From Sanguinoderma infundibulare (lineage: Eukaryota; Basidiomycota; Agaricomycetes; Polyporales; Polyporaceae), in assembly GCA_032821775.1 (NCBI GenBank), contig JAVLRN010000008.1, forward strand, positions 1,426,001 through 1,490,000: a DNA stretch of 64,000 bases, in the 5' to 3' direction. Both the position numbers and the translations under genes were made by a program. Each line of letters opens with the position of its first letter. Positions within the stretch are counted from its first letter, which is position 1. Positions 1 through 11,939 of this stretch are shown piece after piece. Under the pieces are notes generated by a model, which searched no databases, was not told the origin of the DNA, and saw only the letters and a program-made list of their open reading frames with translations.

Positions 1-106
1 CTTCTGTATATACTTCACATCTATCAGGTGCATCGGAGCGGATAATTGTTATAGCAAGCATTCGGGATACGCTTCCACTCTGCCGGCGCAGGTGAGTGGA
101 GTTACG

Positions 107-583
107 GCTGATTGCAAAACACTAGGCCCGCTCTAAAAAAACTCGTTCAGGTCGCTTAGCTGCCGATAACGAACCGGAGGCCAGATGTGGCAGTTAGATC
201 CCCGCTGGCAGAGACTCGCGGGAAGGGGCGGACAGGAGGCGGGGTCTATGGAGACCCTTCTCTAACGCCAGACTGTCAAATCGTGGCTCGGATTGGGCCC
301 CGCTACTAAGCGAGCTGAACGAGTATTTGGTGGAGGGCCTACTGTTTTGCAATCGGCTCTACTACAGCTGTTTTCAAAAAGATAGGCCCTCTCGAAAAAC
401 GCACGTCCAGGTCGGTTAACTAGCCGATGTCGAGGAGTCACCAGACGCTCATGTACCATGGCCCAAAGGCCCCCAGGCGACCGTCTGACCACTAACTTGA
501 GCTCTCGTCGACGTCGGCAACAGTCAGCTAGCTAACCGACGTGAGAGTACGTTTTTCGAGAGGGCCTATCTTTTTGAAAACAG
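107..583. repeat. Four alternating inverted copies of a ~60 bp repeat
   Basis: Four related copies lie at 107-171 (+), 303-358 (-), 367-428 (+) and 523-583 (-). The third and fourth are the closest pair: ctgttttcaaaaagatag.. at 368 is matched by its exact reverse complement ending at 583 over about 34 bases. The first and second share gattgcaaaacaNtaggccc and an actcgttcag block. The layout could fold into two hairpins and resembles the arms of a foldback or MITE-like element. No transposase or target duplication was seen. Confidence 0.7.
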
Positions 584-759
584 GCGTAATGGAAGGCGGT
601 CCTCTACTGGACGAGCGCCGTTTGACAGCTACCTCTCCGCGAAATGCATTAACAGGACGGAGCTTGAAGAACCGCATAATACAATAAGATGGATGATGCG
701 TGAGGACATGGAAACGAAACACGCACCCGAGGAAGTCGGGCCACACAATTACGCCACAA

Positions 760-2080
760 TCAAGACGGACGCCCACCCTGACCTCGGTCCTTGGCCACCC
801 CAGTATTACCAGCGGTGCCACATTCCGCCACGCCAATGCTTTTCCAGACGCCAGCACTCTCCAATGAAGGGCGGGTTACCATGATCTGTGTCAAGGTCGC
901 ATGCTCGAGTTGAGAACGGCCGAGTGCAATGATGAAAATGATCACCATCGGGTACATGGCCTGGAAGTCCGCCGCATCATGAGTTTTTATTGTCCCCATG
1001 CTACCAGCCCGATGTGCTTACAATAAGGTGAATCACACACCCGTAGGTGAAAGCAGAGAACCCACTCACGAACGTGCGAGTGTGACCTGTCGTTGTTTGG
1101 TTGGCCGCGATGTATATGATTGAGATTGCCTAGCCACATCCAACTTGAAGTTAGCGAGCGGCGACCCAAAGTGAGCACATCAATACCCACTAAAATAATA
1201 AAATATGCGGTTCCCATCTCGACAAGCAGCATGAGGACGCCCAACACGAATCTGCGCCCCTTGTCTTCTGTGAAGTGGCCCCGGAGAGACCTCCGATGCT
1301 GCCTGTATATCCGCCGGGAATCAGTGGCCACCGAAGCCATCACCGTATCACGTCAAACGCACCAAGCCTTCACTGCGATGAGAATTGTAGCAAGCAGGTT
1401 CATGACGAGCGAGAGGCCCACCGAGATTTCCAGGTATGGATGTGGGGCCATGATATTTACTAGGACACCCAGTCCGTCAGGCGGGCCCGCCCTAGCCTGT
1501 ATACTCGCCCGAACCGACCCGAGAGCTGTCTCAACCCATTTCGTTCCAGAAGTTGAGCATCAGTGTCACGCCAAGCGATTAGATGTATGGACGACGCACT
1601 GAGCGCCGCCACAAGCACAATGGCCCTATCCAATACACGCGCCTATTCCGCCACAGCACACACACACGCCACCACACGATCGCGTCCCCCATCAACGCCT
1701 ACCGTTCCGGACGTCAGTCATGCCAACGCGTGGATAGGAACATCGCGCTACTCACTGGCACATACATTGAATGTGAGGCACATGGTCGCTATCCATGCCG
1801 CCGTCAGAGGGGACATTCCACCGTCGACAGGAACCGCGGCCGACTCCGGAAAAATCTATGATGCGGTTCTTCGCCATCGCCATGTGCGGTGCAATACGTC
1901 ACTGTAGGCGCATAGAGAAGATCGATGCACGCGATCATCACCGCGACAGGCGCGCTCCTTGCGCTTTCGACCTGGATGGAATTGCGAGATGAGCCGGTAT
2001 CTCTAGAGGGCAGAGAGACAAGACCATAGTAGCTACACTAAAAAGCACCACGACGTCCCCGCGAGTATCGTTAGTACGCC
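760..2080 (-). pseudogene. Seven-helix membrane protein, frameshifted copy (7TM-D)
   Basis: This minus-strand gene follows the exon plan of the intact seven-helix genes at 3641, 19214 and 24978. Recognisable exons on the minus strand are about 2078-2035 (GVLTILAG..), 2002-1766 (helix two), one reading ALMGDAIVWWRVCVLW, one ending SLVMNLLATILIAVKAW, then LGVLMLLVEMGTAYFI, and a last exon starting AMYPMVIIFIIALG and ending at 760. The third exon is 237 nt where both paralogs have 238, so one base is missing and the frame breaks between helix two and helix three. Exon 1 could not be placed; it would lie next to or inside the 3' end of the neighbouring protease remnant. All other splice signals look intact, so a sequencing error in one base cannot be excluded. 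The function of the family is unknown. Confidence 0.65.
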
Positions 2081-2219
2081 TGCCATACACAGATCAGTCT
2101 CGGACTTGTTTATACAACTACCAGCGGTACTGCAACGCAACCTCCATGACAATGATTCTGTGTCCCGGACAAGTTGCAACGAATGTCCATTGGCCTGGAA
2201 TAGATTGGTGAGCTCCACC

Positions 2220-2653
2220 TCAGTTGGTCGTGGCGTACGTGAAGGGCGTTGGCGCAAACCCGACGTGACGTCGTAAACGTAATAGAACCGCTCGAGGAAC
2301 GTGAGGCCGTTGATGAAGTTGAGGCCGTTGCTCGAGCTTGAGCCAAGGTCGGCAGTAACAAGGTAGATGCTGGCCTCGTCGCCACCGATGACAGTGTTGG
2401 GCTGCAAGGCAAAGGCGTCAATATCGTTCAGGTCACCGACGCATCAGGAGCAGAACAGGGGGCATACAGAGCGGGGCCAGATCTGCGCGTTCGGCGTGAA
2501 CTCGTAGGTGTTGTCACCGATGTGGAAGAAGAGGCTCTCGAGCTTCGCGAACTGGTCCGCGGTGATCTTGAGCAGGCCGGTGGCGTGATCGAGGACGGCG
2601 CCGGTCACCATTTGGTACGCAGCGAACGCATCTGTTTCGAACAGGTTCGTCAA
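2220..2653 (-). pseudogene. Aspartic protease (pepsin A1, polyporopepsin-like), C-terminal part
   Basis: Two minus-strand exons encode the end of the C-terminal lobe of a fungal pepsin-type protease. They read DAFAAYQMVTGAVLDHATG.., TPNAQIWPRS, then after a clean 66 bp intron (2402-2467, GTATGC..TTGCAG) VIGGDEASIYLVTADLG and FINGLTFLERFY. The expected ending VGFAPTPFTYATTN and stop (2220-2222) are present but in another frame from VYDVTS, so a small deletion precedes them. Neither catalytic aspartate motif (DTGS, DTGTT) nor the N-terminal lobe was found upstream. This is a truncated, frameshifted remnant of a secreted protease. Family assignment rests on remembered conserved blocks of basidiomycete polyporopepsins. 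Confidence 0.75.
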
Positions 2654-3640
2654 ATGCGTTAAAGGGAAGGAAGGAGAGCCGGAGCGCCTACTAACCGGAA
2701 GCGAGAAGGAGCCAACTGAGCCGATACAAAGTGGAGAATTGACCGGCTCACATGCTCCCCGAAGACAGCCCCAGTTCGGTACGAGTCCATTGCGGGAGCT
2801 ACCACCGACGCAACGGCAATTACAAGGCGGAAGGTTTCATGAAGACTGGATGCGGTAGACGGTTGTCAGGGGCTATCATGTTGACCATCGAGGACGCTGT
2901 GGGAGACGGGGAGGTCAGTCATGATCGTTCATTGGAATGACAAGATTCAAGGACTTACTGCAGGCTTCCATTCACCCCAGCTCTTCCCGTATCCGTGGCT
3001 AGGCATACCGCAACGTCGTTGGCTTGATCTGCTCTCTGTGCGGCACTAACATCGACTCAGCAGATGGTGTGACGCCGAGATCCACGTTTAGAGGCAACGG
3101 CTCTCGAGGGACAGCTGTCGAGAGATGACAATACTGGGACCGGAGCCTAGAACCTGCCCGGGAAGACGAAGTTTGGGGCATCGCGGTGGAGAGCGGAGGA
3201 AGAGACGTAGATGAACGTTCCAGGTGGGCCACCGTGGCAACGTTAGAATTCATAGACAGTTCCTATTAGCATGGACAGGAATAATTAGAAAGGAAGGAAG
3301 GACGCGAGACGGCGAGCAGGAAGGAAGGGGGACGATTAGAAATTCGGCAATATTACTCGGCGTGGGAGTCCTTGTGTGTCTCTATTTGTATTGTGGCTAC
3401 ACTCACAAACCACTCAACTTCCGAGAGCATTACCGTACACGAGTCACTACTCAGTACCCGGCGTGTATCTGGCTCATCAGACTATCCGGAGGCTACAGAA
3501 CAACTTGTGACGACAAAAACTCAGTCCGGTGCACAGTGGCGTCACGGAGTCACCCTCCTCCGCTGGTCCGAGTCTTGGCGATCGTGCAGACTCGATGGCT
3601 GAATTAATTGGCCCACCTCCTAACTTCTACAACTCGCATC
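2654..3640. other. No recognised gene
   Basis: Only short frames are present. A minus-strand pair near 2960-2750 (..GYGKSWGEWKPA, then a GTAAGT..CCCACAG intron) could be a small spliced frame, but I do not recognise it. The stretch between the protease remnant and the following seven-helix gene holds nothing else I can support. Confidence 0.4.
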
Positions 3641-5037
3641 ATGCCCATACTACCACGGCCTATGAACATTGACGAAGACTACACACTCCTGCCTCTGGAA
3701 TTCCGCAACGGACTTGACAACATAGTACTGTCATCTGCGGTGTATGGTGCGTGGCTACTCCGAGCCGTGACGGAACGTGGCATTTTACACTGCTGCATAC
3801 TAAACTCCTTCGCGGACTATCAGGAGGAGCATTCGTTGTGTTTTTAATGTCATTTTTCTTTCTTCTTGTGTGAGTACAAGCTCCCACGTACCATACCGCG
3901 CTCCCCAAAAACGTGCTCACTATCATTTGTAGATCGATATTCCGCGAGCAGGACGACAGAAACCTGACAGCAAAGCTAGCTCTCGTCCTCTTCATGCTGA
4001 CCTTGTTCGGCTCCACCACCATCTTCTTCGTCATCGACACTATCGGCCACCCCATCCGACTCATGCAGCTAGTGATCTTCCGGATGGGTCTTCACCGACT
4101 GGTGACCAGTGATTACAATTACTCCTGGCTTTATTATCTCAATCTTTGGAGGCACGCCAAAATAGGAGCGTTGACCTTTAGCGTGAGCAAAGATCGAGAC
4201 TGCCGCCTACGAACGCTCAACGCTAACTCGCTTGCTCAGATGCTCATTGGCGACTCAGTCGTTTGCTGGAGAGCGTTCCTGGTCTGGAGAAGGACTCATC
4301 CGCGCATCGGCCGTACCTGCGTACTCATATCCTTCCTCCATTTCGGTGAGTACCCCGGAACATTTGCTCGAGTCCCAGCACCACGAGTCTGACGAAGCCC
4401 GCCGGTAGGAGTTCTGGGTCATGCTGCTGGTCCGCTTCGCATCAAATGGGCCTCCGGAAACCCTGTCGGGCTTGGGTATCCGCGTACCAGTGCCGAGGAC
4501 GTCGAGTATGGCATCCTGGTGTACGCCCTTGCCGCATTTACGAACATTGTCATCGGCCTTCCCACAGCATTGCAGCGGGCGCGAGTGCGATTCTCTCAAT
4601 CGGACGTTCACGAGCGACTCGGCGTCGCGAAAGGAAAGCAGGATACCGATTGTCCTGTATCGTCCAATGAACAAGATCTGTATATCGCACTGGTGGACTT
4701 GCTCGGCGCGTGTTACTGCGCTGTTTTGGTGGGTATCCGATGTGCGCATGCAGAGGCCGACTGCACGTTCGTTATATACTCATTCCTTGCGGTTTCCAGC
4801 TCTATGACCTCATAGGAAAGGTCGGCATGCACACAATGCCCCTATGTCATCATGACGACTGCCGGACGAACACCTACACGCCCATGCTTTCGAGTTTGCA
4901 GTGGCCTATCATCCCGCTCATCGTATGTTCCCCACAGCCTATTGATTTATATAGCTGAGCTTTCTATGCTGATGCGGCTGCTCACGCAGGCAACGTACTC
5001 AGCAATTCTCTGCGCGACTATGGCCTGCGAGCTATAA
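3641..5037 (+). CDS. Seven-helix membrane protein (7TM-C), intact
   Basis: Seven exons (3641-3746, 3824-3869, 3933-4182, 4240-4345, 4409-4728, 4800-4922, 4990-5037) join in frame to 332 residues. The exon borders match those of the genes at 19214 and 24978, except that the intron after helix five is lost. Diagnostic blocks are GGAFVVFLMSFFFLL (helix 1), MLIGDSVVCWRAFLVWRR (helix 3 and following loop), YGILVYALAAFTNIVIGL (helix 5), LYIALVDLLGACYCAVL (helix 6) and ATYSAILCATMACEL at the very end. It lacks the 70-residue cytosolic tail of the tandem copies. An in-frame ATG at 3662 could be the true start. The family is common in agaricomycetes and resembles GPCR-like seven-helix proteins in topology, but no ligand or role is known to me. 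The low similarity to 7TM-A/B suggests an old duplicate. Confidence 0.75.
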
Positions 5038-5608
5038 GATACTGCAAGCGAGACGGGCGGGCTAGCAAATAGGAAGGTGAAGATCCTTTGCAGCTGACCG
5101 AGTTGAAGCTTAATATGTTTCCGATTTATGAGATGAATGCACCGGGGCGCCGTACGTCACACATAAAGAGGTCTGGTCAAATATTGTATATTTTTAGGAG
5201 CATAGAACAGGTGCAACAGCGAGTCTCCGCCCATTCAAGGGAGGGCGCGGGGTAAAACCTAGCCTTCCTTGGGTCGTCGTAGATAACATACGTCCGCCCT
5301 GCCCTTGTGGCTGGAAGTGCAGGAGTGTCGCTGCCGGTTACCCCAGCAGCGACCGAAACTCCCCCCGGGACGTGAGTCCCACCAACGCCCGAGACTCGCT
5401 GCGCGTGCCTGTCCCGTAAGTAAAGGGACTACGGCCACGGGCCACTGTGAACGCGATACACAACACAGGAAGCAACGAGCCGAAGATGTACGCGAGAAAC
5501 ACAGTGCACGCAACCACGAACAGTAAGATGAGAAGGAAGCACACACAACAAAATACCAGGGAAGGTCTTAATCGACTTGTCGCGTGGTGGGCCTGGCCCT
5601 CGGATGTG
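5038..5608. other. No recognised gene
   Basis: Only overlapping short frames. A minus-strand frame near 5259-5546 contains a hydrophobic stretch (LLCVVSRSQWPVAVVPLL-like) but has no homolog I recognise and runs into the tandem repeat that follows. Confidence 0.3.
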
Positions 5609-6450
5609 AGCTTGAACGACCGTTTGGGTCTACCGCGTTGGCGGCGTCGAGTTGACTGAGGTCTGCCTAGGGGAAGCCAGTAGAGTCGCCAGCACCGAGG
5701 ATAGCGTTGACAGTGTCGGGTACGGCAGTCTCCACAGTTGTCTAAGGCAAAGCTCGCAGAGGCGAGACACAAACCACAGCCAAAGACGTGCGAAGCGGAA
5801 GACAAGCGAGCACTCAGCGCCGCCAAAGACAGATACGAAGCTAACCACCGAGTGAGCTGTTGGTCGACCTTGAGTGTAAGCTTGAGTGACCGTTTGGGTC
5901 AACCGCGTTGGCGGCGTCGAGTTGCCTGAGGGCTGCCTAGGGGACGCCACGAGAGTAACAAGGACAAGTAGGGCAACGTCGACGGAGGAGTCGCACAAGT
6001 CATTAGTCTTGATGGTGTCGGATACGCCTCCACAGTAGTAAGGGGGAAGCATCGCGAAGCACAGACGTAGATGAGGGCCACAGGACGCACCAAGCGGAAG
6101 ACAAGCGAGTACTCAACCACCGAACCACCGTGACCGTCAAAGCCAATTCCAGCAGGCGTGGGGGATCTTATCGGCGTTGCGTGCAAGCTTGAATGACCGT
6201 TTGGGTCTACCGCGTTGGCGGTGTCGAACTGCCTAAGGTTTGTCCTGGAGGGCGCCACCAGAGTCGCCAGCAGCTAGAAGTTCATCACGAAAGTCGGGGT
6301 TGACGCAAGTGTCGAATGCGTCGCCGTAGCTATCAAGTTGAAGCGTTGTAGCATCAGGCCGAGACAAGAGACGAGGACGTACGAAGCGGGAGACAGGCGA
6401 GTCCTCAACCACCAAACCACCGTGACCGCCGAAGACAAAGACGAAGCCAA
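5609..6450. repeat. Diverged tandem triplication, ~270-305 bp units
   Basis: Three units start near 5609, 5876 and 6182. Each opens with cttgaNtgaccgtttggg, then ccgcgttggcgg and a block like gcctaggggaNgcca, and each later carries a gaagcgg(a/g)agacaagcgag block. The spacing is about 267 and 306 bases. Minus-strand frames through the units repeat the residues NSTPPTRLTQTV and ASPRQ, but stops and shifts interrupt them. Whether this is coding or an untranslated satellite is unclear. Confidence 0.75.
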
Positions 6451-7423
6451 GTACAGCAGGAACAGAGATCTTAGATGTCAGCCACCACAGTGAGAGTATC
6501 CTGAGATCGAGCTAAGCACATACAGACGGTGAGCGGCGATGTCGACCCCGGGTCTTCTGTGGTTGGTGGTTGTGGTCGCGTCGTTGAGGGGAGCGAGCTT
6601 GACTGACGATGTTGAAGGACGATGAGCGACGAGGCGAGCATTGAGTGGCGGAACCGGGGACCTGCGAAGAGGAAGAGGGCAAGATGCATTGGCGGTTTGA
6701 ACAGACGGTTGCGGTTTAAGTAGGCTGGAGGGAGGGCGCACAAGTCAGCCGCGCTTGAAACTCCGCACGACTCGGCGGACAATCATCGTCCAAAAAAGGA
6801 AGGTCACTTACTATTCTCGGCGAAACATCCAGTCACGTGTGGCAATCGCTTGCCCGCCGCAAAACCGCCGCAAAACGGGGACGGCAGCGGCCGCGACTCT
6901 ATGGACGAGGCTGACGTCGCCGTTGCCACTAGAGGAGTGCTTGAAGGAAGAATTCTAGGGAGGGAGATCAAGGGTGTGACGCACGGCAGTGGCTGCGACG
7001 AGTGCAGTACTTAGAAAGGGAACCTATCTCACCTCCCGCCAAGATCTGAAGATTACCGTGGGCCATAAGATGGTAGCACAACAGTCACAGCTCCGTAGTG
7101 ATGCCCGCATGAGGGACTCGACCTATCTCACGCATGCTCGTCCGAGTACGTCGCAAGACATTCGTGCGACCCGGGTGACTTCGCTTCTCGTCCCGGACGC
7201 GGGTTAGCGCACAGATCTTTAACTAGAGGTTGTACGACTGATATAGAAAACCGTACCCTGGAAATGTCTATCGCTTTCGAACGCTGAAATCCATCTTTGC
7301 CTTGTAACACCTACGATTTTCACTGGACGGTACCAGATAGACACGCCGCTGCGCACTAGCTAGCTGAGCCCCTCTTCTGCCGTCGTTCGCGCCTCGGCCC
7401 TGTCCCTGCACCCGGAGACGTAT
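6451..7423. other. No recognised gene
   Basis: Short frames on both strands only. Nothing resembling a known family, RNA gene or transposon end was seen. Confidence 0.35.
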
Positions 7424-8753
7424 CTAATGCGACCTTACGTTCAATGACACTTCTGTGAAGCAAACAAACTGCTCACCTCGACGCGCCTCCTCGTACCCCG
7501 GAAGCGTCTCCGATATCCCCGGTGGCTGTCCACCCCGGGCCATCTCGCTCAACGCTACCCGCAGCGCTGCGATCTCTTCCTGTAGGGACTGCAGTGCCCC
7601 AGAGCTCACCACCGAGGCCTCCGAGCTCGGCCCAGACCCTGATTGCTGATACGACATCCGAGAGCGCATTTCGCGCTGGAGGGTGTCGATCCGTTTCGTG
7701 AGCTCCGCTTCTCGCAACGTCCTAGGTGAAGGCGTCACACTCGAGGATCCGCGCGACAGACCTGCACGGGCGAATATCAGTGAATGCCCGACGAGCAGAG
7801 GGGCATAACCGACCTCCAACCATGTCGGTACCGTGGAAGGACGGGCCGAGAAAGCTAGCGCTCGACGATGTTCTGACGTGCGCAGGCGCGGACATGAAGG
7901 GCTCGGCGAACTGGTCGGTCGGATGACGGCGACGACAGCGCCAGTAGCAGTAGACAATCCCGGCAAGGATGAGCAGCATCACAAGGCCGCCCACAACTCC
8001 ACCTACGATGGCTGCTGTCGCGGGGCGGGAGGACTCTGACACTGCCGCGGTGGGAGAGATGACTGCGGATATCCCAGAAGCGGCTGCAGACGAGGCCGTG
8101 TCCTCGACATCGGTGGTGTAGAGGAGGTAATCGAAGATGATGAGCGACTCTTGGAGTCCGGACGCGCTCATGATGAGCGTGTGATTAGAGTTTGCGGACA
8201 AGCTCGAGTTTGCATAGACCAACTTGTTGTAGAGTATATTCGAGCTGGAGTCCGGGATATGCGAGAAGCTCCCGACGGTCTCGTTGTCGATCGCGAAGGA
8301 GATATTGGCAGTGGTGTCCGCGCCCGGAAGGGTGTTTGGGACGATGTTGTAAACATAGACGGCGGTACCCGGGAAGGTGACGATGACCTGCATCGGGGCG
8401 GTGTTCTGGACGAAATACGTGCCGTGGTGCCATGTTTGGTTGACGATCTGGCTGGCGTTGAATTGGGAGGGCAGGACTCTGCAGGTATCGCACACTTCGG
8501 TCGGGGACCCGTCGTGCCACAAAGAGCCGTCGTGGGGGAGATAGGTTGGTATGACGCGCGCTGGGCCTCCAATATTTCCTAATGTGTCGTCGACGGTGAT
8601 GTTGACAGATTTGGTGGCGGAACGTGGAATGAGAGCAGCGAGGAGAGAGAGGAGAAGCGTAGGGGTGCATAAAGATCTTTCCCCTGAACGTCTGTGAGCC
8701 GACCGCGTTGAAATGTCGATGGGAAGATGATACCTACCACGAGCTGGACCCAT
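7424..8753 (-). CDS. Single-pass surface glycoprotein, jelly-roll-like ectodomain (copy a)
   Basis: Exons 8753-8734, 8676-7832 and 7761-7424 join in frame to about 400 residues. Exon 1 supplies MGPARGR, and the signal peptide continues as LLLSLLAALIPRSA. The ectodomain has VNITVDD, a C..C pair in CDTC, NQTWHHGTYF, PGTAVYVYNIVPNTLPG, ILYNKLVYANSSL and IIFDYLLYTT, with several N-glycosylation sites. One helix follows (GGVVGGLVMLLILAGIVY) with a basic stop-transfer, then a cytosolic tail with a short coiled coil (REAELTKRIDTLQREM) and the terminal motif LPGYEEA. The second intron could instead start at 7813 (also in frame). The last residues after LPGYEEA differ from the paralogs, so the 3' end is less certain. 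The family is widespread and uncharacterised in agaricomycetes; a role at the cell surface is inference. Confidence 0.75.
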
Positions 8754-9923
8754 GAATGTGCGCAGTCTGACAGTGGCCGCCTAGCCAATAGATAGCCAAG
8801 ACGAGAGGATGCTCGTCCGTGAAGGATCTGTAACACCTGGGTAGCAGACACAATCCGAGCCCAGCTGGAAGAGCGTTGAGATGAGGGTGAGAGAAGAAGT
8901 CATGAGCTCCGAGGCTCTGTTCGTTACTACATAAGTACCAGCTGACCAGTACATACTGTGCTCGGAAGGCAGGGCGACTTGGATGATGATGCCAAGTTGG
9001 TTGGCCATTGGCCATCGGAAGCCATCTGTCCATGATGATCGTGGGAATCTCGGTTGGTTTGATACCCGCGCGCCATTTCCGACATCCCCGGGATCCTAAG
9101 CCTACTCCTCCCCAACAGATGCCCACCTGGCCACGCGCAATCCATCCAGCGGCACTGTAGGTTTTCCTTGGCACTGCGACATATGTAGATATCACAGATT
9201 GTAAGTCCTTTGTCCGATTCCTTCCCGTTCGATCCACACCTCATGCTCCGGTCAGATCCAGAAGTATTTTCGCACTGATGGCGATGTGCCTGAGATCCTC
9301 ACGTTATCGAGCCTTCTCACGTCCTCCTTACCATCTGGGACCTTTGTTGTAACGTTCTTCTCTCAGGTCCGCCTAATATCAGTGAGCTCGGCATAAAGGA
9401 TTCTTTGCGGAGGGCCAAGGTGGTTGTGCATGCCAGAGTCTTGATTGGAACGCCCGATGCTGTGGATTTGTCATCAATGCGGCGATGTTGCCTCGACACA
9501 GTCGTGCGTAATGCTATCCTGCCTTGATCACTTCTTTCCTGTATGTGACACATTTCGCAGGAACACATACTCGAGAGATGATCGCATATGCCTTGGCGCC
9601 GTTTCGTGATCACAATCGACACCAGTGGAATACGGCTCGGAACGTTACAGCTGGTTCTACGGTGTCCGGGCTCCGACTTGAGAGCCTGGGTTCTTCGAAT
9701 CCTCGCTTGAAGCACTCAATACTGAACCTGCATTAAAAGGTGTGTTTATGTAACAACGACTCCCAAGAAGATCCAATTATCCAATCTTCGTATGTATGCC
9801 TAACAATCAGTCTTGAAACAGAGTAGCCCGCACCGCAACCATGCCTACCACTCCCCCACCTGTTAGCATCCATAAGCCTTCTAAGAGACTATAACGAATG
9901 AGGCCATCGACTCACAAACATCC
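8754..9923. other. No recognised gene between glycoprotein copies a and b
   Basis: Frames on both strands are short and resemble nothing known to me. The stretch probably holds the promoter of copy a (right of 8753) and the 3' flank of copy b. Confidence 0.35.
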
Positions 9924-11198
9924 CTACAACTCCTCGTACGCAGGGAGCGGCTCGAGGTTCTCCCGCCGCTCAGAATCCGCCACCCTCGCGCTCAGGCCCG
10001 CCAGAGCGCTTCGCAGGTCAGCCATCTCCACCTCCAGCTCCCGAATTGCGACCGGATGTCCAGTGTTTCCGATGCCGTCTGCGGTTGAGCCCCCTTCAGG
10101 TCCAGGTCGGGTAGGGCCTGCAGCAGCGGGAGAGGAGAGGACGGACATGCGGTGTTGGAGCATCTCGAGCCTTTGGTTCAGCTCTGCGCGGCGCTTCGAT
10201 GACCCTGGGCTCGCCAAGTTCATGTGGTTTGTCACAGAACGGTCGAGCGATTGGGTCATGGGTGGGGACGTAAGGCCTCCGGAGATGGGAAGCGCCGGCT
10301 GCGTCGGCGAGGAGGAGGATAGGTCGTCGTCTCTGTATGGGACTTGGACTTCCTTGCGCTGAGTCAAGCCGATATGGCAGTCCTCCGTGGCTTCCGTGGG
10401 TAGGAGAGGGGAGTGTGGTCTAGTAAGCCTTGGTCTCGCGTGCCTTCGACGGCGACGGAGGAAAAGTAACCCAAGCGCGGCGACTCCGAGCAGAACAACG
10501 ACGCCCCCGACTACGGCTCCAGCGATGGCCCCGGTGGGTATCCCAGAACTGGACGATTCTGCTGGTGTAGTAAAAGCGGGGGCGGTTTCGGTGGTGTACA
10601 GCGCATAGTCGAATAGAACAAGAGACACGTTACTGCCTCCCGCCGTCATCACCAGAGAATGTGGGCCGCTCTCGAGTGTCGAGTTGGAATATATGAGCTG
10701 GTTGTACAGTATCGTAGATGTGGAAGGTGAAAATGCCTCCAGGCTGCCCGTCGAGAGCGAAGGAGATCTTCGCAGTGGTCACCGAGCCGGGGAGCGTGTT
10801 AGGGAGGATGTTGTACACGTACACCGCGGTTCCGGTGAAGCTCAGGATAATCTGAACTGGGGTAGAACCAGGCCTATAGGTTGCATCGTGCCAGGTTTGG
10901 TTGTGTACCAGGCTGAGGTCGAACGTGGAGGGCTGAATGAAGCAGATATCGCAGTCCTCAGAGGGGGAGATGCCACACTTGGGAGTCATTTGGCACGTAT
11001 GTCGGCTTGAGACCCGTTACGCTGTCGCCGTACTGGTCGTCGATGGTGACGTTGACCAGAGTAGAGGTGGTGGGGGACAGCAAGGAGAGGAAAAATGCTT
11101 TCGTGTATCCGTCAGCAGGATGGCTTGTAACGCACTAAGACCATGAGCATACCGAATAGCAATACACGTCTCCAAGAAACCCCGACTGGTGAATCCAT
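9924..11198 (-). pseudogene. Surface glycoprotein, frameshifted copy (copy b)
   Basis: Same family as the copies at 7424, 11940 and 22227, closest to the last. Exon 1 (11198-11153) reads MDSPVGVSWRRVLLF and joins after a 55 bp intron to a signal-peptide core FFLSLL. Compared base by base with the 22227 copy, it lacks five bases near 10989 (after VWH) and eleven bases near 10724 (after GGIFT). The ectodomain therefore falls in three frames. The helix (GAIAGAVVGGVVVLLG), the coiled-coil segment (RRAELNQRLEMLQHRM) and the C-terminal PLPAYEEL are intact. Two shifts argue for a pseudogene rather than an error. Confidence 0.75.
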
Positions 11199-11939
11199 GC
11201 GTGTGCACCAAGGTTTAGTTGCTATCCTGGAGGGAAGAGGTTGAGCCAAGACCGATGGTTATGCGAATAGGTTGAAAGAATGAGAGGGTATTGGCAACGC
11301 AGCTCACGGCAGCCAGGGACGAGGGAACGACGATGCAGTGCAAAGTCAATCCTGTGTCTGCTTCTACTCCAGCCCCGGCGGCGGCGATCTGTACTTGAGA
11401 AGACAGCAATGCCCGCGGCCCAACTCTCAAACCTTACTAGCCTGGGCGTGACGCTGCAGGGATCTCCGCTGGGCGTTATGTGAATGGGATCCCAGATCTG
11501 TACATCCGTTTACTGTGGGTTTCTATTAGCGAAAAAAAATGGGGAGAATGCGACATCGGGTTGGAAAGGAAATTGTACTGGGAGATGGGGGGAGGAGGAA
11601 ACTTCAGTTGTTTGTTCGTGTTGCTTCAGTGGCTATCGGTGGCTGTCCTGCAAGCGCAACCTATTCTCGATTCTGTCGTCTTGATCGGACTTGAGAGCGG
11701 TGTTCCCAAACAGCTCGACGTCGCTTGCTTTCTGATATATTGCAACGGTTGTGTCCAGACACCAGATAGTTTGTAACACAGGCGTCCGACAGTCGTCCGT
11801 CTATACTTATGCGGCATACACTTGCTTCCCAAGGAAAGTTCAGGATGGAATCTGGACGATATGCATAGTAAGTCCATCGTCCATCGCTCTCAGAACAAGG
11901 GATCGCAAACGCACGCACGCATTCATATCCACTCCACAA
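11199..11939. other. No recognised gene
   Basis: Intergenic stretch between copies b and c. Short plus-strand frames (for example near 11480-11776) have no recognisable similarity. Confidence 0.35.

Noticed and set aside
8151..8582. Long plus-strand frames antisense to glycoprotein copy a
   Set aside because: They mirror the real coding strand (GC-rich third positions) and have no signal, motif or introns of their own.
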